Shown: in pieces, positions 59,675-64,000 of the stretch | Position numbering within the stretch: position 1 is the first letter of the stretch | Layout: each line of letters opens with the position of its first letter | Source: Brienomyrus brachyistius | Taxonomy: Eukaryota > Chordata > Actinopteri > Osteoglossiformes > Mormyridae | NCBI RefSeq assembly: GCF_023856365.1 | Contig: NC_064551.1 | Coordinates: forward strand, 17,918,349-17,982,348 | Direction: 5' to 3' | DNA length: 64,000 nucleotides | Program-made: the position numbers and the translations under genes | The notes under the pieces: model-generated | The model's database searches: none | What the model was told of the DNA's origin: nothing | The model's input: the letters and a program-made list of their open reading frames with translations, nothing else

Positions 59675-61919
59675 ATAAACATTTAAATAAACATCGTTTA
59701 GCTTGTGAACTTCTATTAATGGACATGATTTGAATTAATAAAAAGTTAATTGTTATTTGAAGGAAAGAAATGAGATTCCACGTCCTTTAAACCTCCGAGA
59801 CTTCATCCTACATCCTACATGCTGCTTGGTGACTGCCTTGTTCCGCAAAACAGAGATAGGTATGAAATCTTAAAATGTTCAAAAAAGACTATAAATATGA
59901 TGGTAATCGCCGAGGATTCATGATCAGGTATGACGCATTCTGCATAAAAGAAGATGATGGCTTTAAACACTATGCAAAGCAAATATAAAATATTTCAAAC
60001 ATTTAAAACGTAAAACCTTTAGCTATACAAACTTGTGATTATTCACACTAGGGATTGCACATGCAGTGTTTTACGAGGTTTAAAGTATTAGAGCGTAAAT
60101 ATAGGCATTCACATCGGCAACACTGGCTATAGGGTCAGAAATGGGTCCACTTTGACATAAGTTCGATAATAAATCCATCGCCCGAACTCTGCACAGCGAA
60201 TTAAAATATGACAAACTCCGAATACTATGGCACGCGTTACTTTTTAGTGTTTTAGTTTATGTGTTGCAAATAGTGCGGAATCTCGTTTTTCCACACGATG
60301 CTGTTATAACAATGACGCCAAGACAGGCCTAAAGTCAAGTCGTCAGACTTAAAATAGGCCATATTTTCACCGCAGTTCCTCCCAAATCTTGATCCTCAGA
60401 CTTTCTGATCTTCTGCATTGATTCAGTGTTGTTCATCTTCCTTCTTGTGTATTGAGCAGCAAAACTAACAATTCTATACATTAGTTTACATTTGAAACGT
60501 TTAGGACTCCTAAAACCTCCTAAAAAGACCTTTGAGTAGCCTGTATGCTTGCTGTGCCTATACATTACTTAAGGATTACTGCTTTCTGAAAGTTTGATCT
60601 CGTCAGATAACTTGAGCAGTTCCTGTAACTCATGCATAAGCTGCTAGGACACGGAGTCCCTTTATTTCTAGCATCCCCTTGAGACTCAATATTTAACTTG
60701 AGAAACTTTAAAGAAGGCGGCTTCTTCCTCGTCGACGTTTGGTAACTGCTTTGCCAGACGTAACCACGGGTGAACTGGAGCCGTCGTTGATTCCCGCAAT
60801 AATTATTTTTCAGTTGACAGTTATTAATAGTAACAGTTAATGTGAAAATGCACGACGTGCAGAACGCGGTCTAAAGCCGAGAATGTTAAAATGTCACAAA
60901 GCTTTTCATTTATGAGGGATATACTGATCCACATATCACTTTGTGACCGACACGAATTAATAAAATCATTTATCGGCACGAACTTGCTGGAACGAGAAAA
61001 GAACTCGTGTATTATATAGATTTATTAAATAGCCGGGGATTGCTAATTGTGTGTCACAAAATGAGTTTCAAATGCATTGCATAATTGTATCTTTGATATT
61101 GCTTTAAAATACTTAAAAATACATTTTATGTGATAGAAGAGTCTACGTTGGCGCTTAAATAATGGTTTGCCAGGAGCAGGGCTGAGGTTAAGGGGTGACT
61201 TGGGGTGGTAATGCGTGTAGAAAAATAGCTCTTATTACTAATATACAGTAACAAACAGCTTAATGCGCTCGCCACATATTTAGGTGTCATTGAAGCATTT
61301 CGCTTGTGAATAACTCTACTGCTGCCTGACGACTCAATTATTCAATTAATAAATCGCACAAATTTTGTGTGAAAGTTATCTCAGATAACCAAAGTGTGCG
61401 TACATTCTCATTTTTTTGCAGATTTTTTGGTCAGTTTTGACTGTTTATAAAACATTACAATAATGCGTGATAGCTAAAATATTTGTCGTAGAACATGAGT
61501 GTTTAGCAAGTTTTTTCTTTATTAGATTTAGAGAATACACACTTGTACATGATCCATGATGGATTCTTTAACCAAATTATTTTTTGCACCTGGATTCTAT
61601 CCATATTCAATAAGAGTTATACAGTATTTACATACATACTATGATACCGTTTAAAATAAAATGTAAAAGTTCGCCGTGTCCGTTCTGGCGGCTTTCCTTT
61701 TACGGTTAATTCGGGCGCGTGCGCAATCCAGGAGCGATTTCTGCGTTCCGATAACAAAACGCTGCGTTAAAAGAAGGCCAGATTGGTCTAGTATTAAAAA
61801 CCAAGTAAGGCACCAAATAATCAGCTGGATACAGAAACCTTTTAATTATCCCTTATATACTTGTAAAAACTAAGCACTGAATAAGCAAACAAACAAACAT
61901 TACACATAGAACAATTTGT
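59672..61919. other. tfap2d-tfap2b intergenic DNA, no gene seen
   Basis: This is AT-rich unique-looking sequence. I found no exon-like open frame with splice sites matching known families and no recognisable transposon. It may hold cis-regulatory elements shared by the two genes. Confidence 0.5.
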
Positions 61920-62252
61920 TTTATTGAACACCACTTCCTCTGAATGTACGGATATTTCTGATATATGCTCATTAAAATTATTAGATAAGTTGTCATTTAG
62001 ATATATTTGTACAGATGTTACCAAAGGACTTAAACCAACGGGTGTTCCTGAAATTGAGCTGAAATCCTTTCCGTAATAATGTACAAAGTTCAACATGCAC
62101 AACATACAGTAAACAATAGCAAAAAGTGTAATTTTTACAATATTACAAGTTTACAGTTTTCCATAATGGGGTGTTTTTTTTTTTTTTTGACAGGCGGAGA
62201 GTAGACCAGGGCCACAAACACTTATTTCACATCTAATCTTCTCTAATTCAAA

Positions 62253-63312
62253 TTTATTACCTTTTAAAAAACCAGCTCTGGTCTGAGTTCTTCACACATC
62301 TGCGTTGTAACTGAAAGATGAATATTTGCTCCGAGCAAACCAACCAATCAAATCACATTTCCAGGAATGAATAACTAAAAAAAAAGGTCATTACAATAAT
62401 GAACCTGATCGCTTTAATTAAACCTGAGGCTAAAACACAAGAATGTTGGTGTGCATATGTAGAGGTATCGATTTTGCAAGGCATCAGCTGCCATGCAACC
62501 TCAGGGTGGAGCATCTTTCAGGAAGGATGAAAACATTTATACACTTATGACCATGGGGACAACGACCTGCAGATGTGTGAGCTTCACTGAAGAGGGCTAA
62601 TCGCCAAACACTGTAATGGACACCATGCCTTGATTAAGCTACTCTGATCAGATGGTATTTATGACCTGTTAAGCACATTGCACCTGACCTGAATGAATAG
62701 GGAAACCCCAGATCCAAATTGCTCTGCATCTGCAAAATGCCCGCATGCCATCCGCAGGGTTTCCGGAAAGCTCTGCCTAAGCTGCAGGGGCCACATTCCT
62801 ATTGTCTAGCCGTACAATCCAGTGCATCAGACAGAAAATAAACACGTAGCCCATCAGCACATGGCCGAGTCCTAAAGGCGTCCTGTCATCCGCACACACA
62901 CGTCCATAAACCGGAAGAAGAGAAGACACTCGCAGTCAAATTGTCATACAACTGCTGCCCATGGAATAGATATACACGCTTAACATACATGTGCATGATA
63001 TATGTCAAGACACAGATGGGGATGGAATGAGGAAGTGGGAAGGTACGTCCAATCACATGGCAGATATCGGGGATCACGTGACCTCTGGCATCTTGACATT
63101 TCTGTCCTGATTTGGGATCGCTTGGTGCTGTGCGACTGTTGGCTCCATGCTGTTATGAAAGGAGGTGGACCCTGTGTGTTTGTCTTCTTGTCGCTGTAAT
63201 CCCCCCCAAAAGAAATTAAATAAAAAATGTGACACCACCCCTTTAGGTCTGGACCATGTTCCCTTAACTATCAACATGTCATCGGCAGTAAAAAATGTCT
63301 GTCCAAGCGCTG
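62253..63312 (-). other. tfap2d: tfap2d 3' untranslated region, approximate
   Basis: Non-coding sequence follows the TGA. An AATAAA on the minus strand at 62253-62258 is a plausible polyadenylation signal about 1.05 kb below the stop; another lies at 61920-61925. The extent is inferred. Confidence 0.35.
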
Positions 63313-63532
63313 TCACTCCGTCTTTTCCATCTTGCCGTCTTTTGACTGCGGCTCCGACGTCTTCCTCAGCGGCACCTTCTCCGAGCTGGCGTTTAACTGG
63401 CTCGAGTCGGGCGTACCGCTGTTTTTGCTCGCTGAGTGCTTCTCTAGGTAGTTCAGCATCTCGCTTAAAACAGTTTGAAAGGTGCTGAGTGCCGCGCAGA
63501 TGGCGGGTGTGCCGAATCCGTGGGTTATCAGG
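63313..63532 (-). CDS. tfap2d: tfap2d terminal coding exon (gene partial, continues off the right edge)
   Basis: The exon encodes the C-terminal 72 residues of transcription factor AP-2 delta and ends in TGA. It starts one base before [20 protein letters not shown], continues [20 protein letters not shown], and ends with PLRKTSE and DGKMEKTE. The [17 protein letters not shown] helix and the PLRKTSE motif are diagnostic of AP-2 delta; alpha and beta read [11 protein letters not shown] and end KEEKHRK. The acceptor is a good pyrimidine tract, TTCTCCTTTACAG, giving a phase 2 intron. AP-2 delta is known as a divergent member lacking the PY motif and acting in midbrain and retina; the N-terminal exons that would show this lie beyond 64000. 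It is on the same strand as, and upstream of, tfap2b. Confidence 0.95.
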
Positions 63533-63894
63533 CTGTAAAGGAGAACATGCTCAGTCAGGCTTTCTGTGCAGTTTCACTTACACTACAGGAACATGCATAG
63601 CAGTCACACGCACACGCGTAAAGAGGAGCAAATTACAGGCAGTGCTCGAGTTAGCAAAGTCCTTAAGTCGCCATTAAGTCATGGGTTAAAAACACTGGTT
63701 TGCAGTAGCGAATGCATACATGTTTGTGCCCATCGGCTTGATGTACAGTATAATATCAAATTTAATTACTTTTATTATTGCTGTATAACTATTATTATGT
63801 ATTATGTACAGTTCTTATTATTTTTCCGACTTGCCTACAGTTTGACTTGAAGACAGATATAGTTAACGGATCTTGTTTGTAACCTGGGGACTGC
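63533..63894 (-). other. tfap2d last intron, partial
   Basis: This is intron sequence upstream of the tfap2d terminal exon. Beyond the acceptor pyrimidine tract I see no motif or exon. Confidence 0.7.
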
Positions 63895-64000
63895 CTATAC
63901 ACTCACAGAAAAAGGGTAAGAATGTGTACCTTTGCTCATCACTGGGTCTGTACCCTCAAGGGTCTGCCAATTGTACCCTTAGCTGTAGATAATTGTACTT
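63895..64000. mobile_element. end of a teleost non-autonomous DNA element in a tfap2d intron (partial)
   Basis: The stretch begins ACTCACAGAAAAAGGGTA and carries repeated GTACC(T/C)T pieces (GTGTACCTTTG, CTGTACCCTCAAGGG, TTGTACCCTTAG). This pattern is familiar from abundant short palindromic elements in fish genomes. The copy is cut by the window edge, so the second end is not visible. Confidence 0.45.

Overview
This is vertebrate, almost certainly teleost fish, nuclear DNA. The genes are spliced, introns and intergenic spaces are long and AT-rich, tRNA-derived SINE copies and foldback elements are scattered through it, and microsatellites and minisatellites are abundant. There is no prokaryotic gene organisation. 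I cannot name the species.

The only genes I can support lie in the right third, both on the minus strand and both in the AP-2 (TFAP2) transcription factor family. A complete tfap2b (AP-2 beta) runs from its initiator at 54702 to its stop at 44468 in seven coding exons that join in frame to a 448-residue protein. An extra first exon at 52452-52478, inside intron 1, would give a second N-terminus (MLVHTYSAT) resembling a known TFAP2A isoform. The last coding exon of tfap2d (AP-2 delta) lies at 63313-63532; its other exons are beyond the right edge. The pair is head to tail with tfap2d upstream, as in the TFAP2D-TFAP2B cluster of human chromosome 6p12. Only about 8.6 kb separates the tfap2d stop from the tfap2b start.

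The left 44 kb, downstream of tfap2b, has no coding exon I can recognise. It holds tandem arrays: a 42-bp unit at 3.9 kb, a telomere-like C-rich array at 18.1 kb, a 34-bp unit at 22-23.2 kb, a 22-bp unit at 28.4-29.1 kb, a 32-bp unit at 33 kb and a 20-bp unit at 34.4 kb. It also holds SINE copies, foldback (MITE-like) elements at 4.5, 26.3 and 32.7 kb, and many long poly-C or poly-G tracts. Between these repeat islands are complex, repeat-free blocks rich in TAATTA-type cores. Such blocks are plausible long-range enhancers of the two developmental regulators, but I cannot measure conservation here.

Most long open frames in the window are by-products of tandem repeats whose period permits uninterrupted reading, and they are not annotated as genes. 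I found no previously undescribed multi-gene system. The most informative items are the alternative tfap2b first exon, the compact tfap2d-tfap2b arrangement, the intron difference between the paralogues and the repeat structures.
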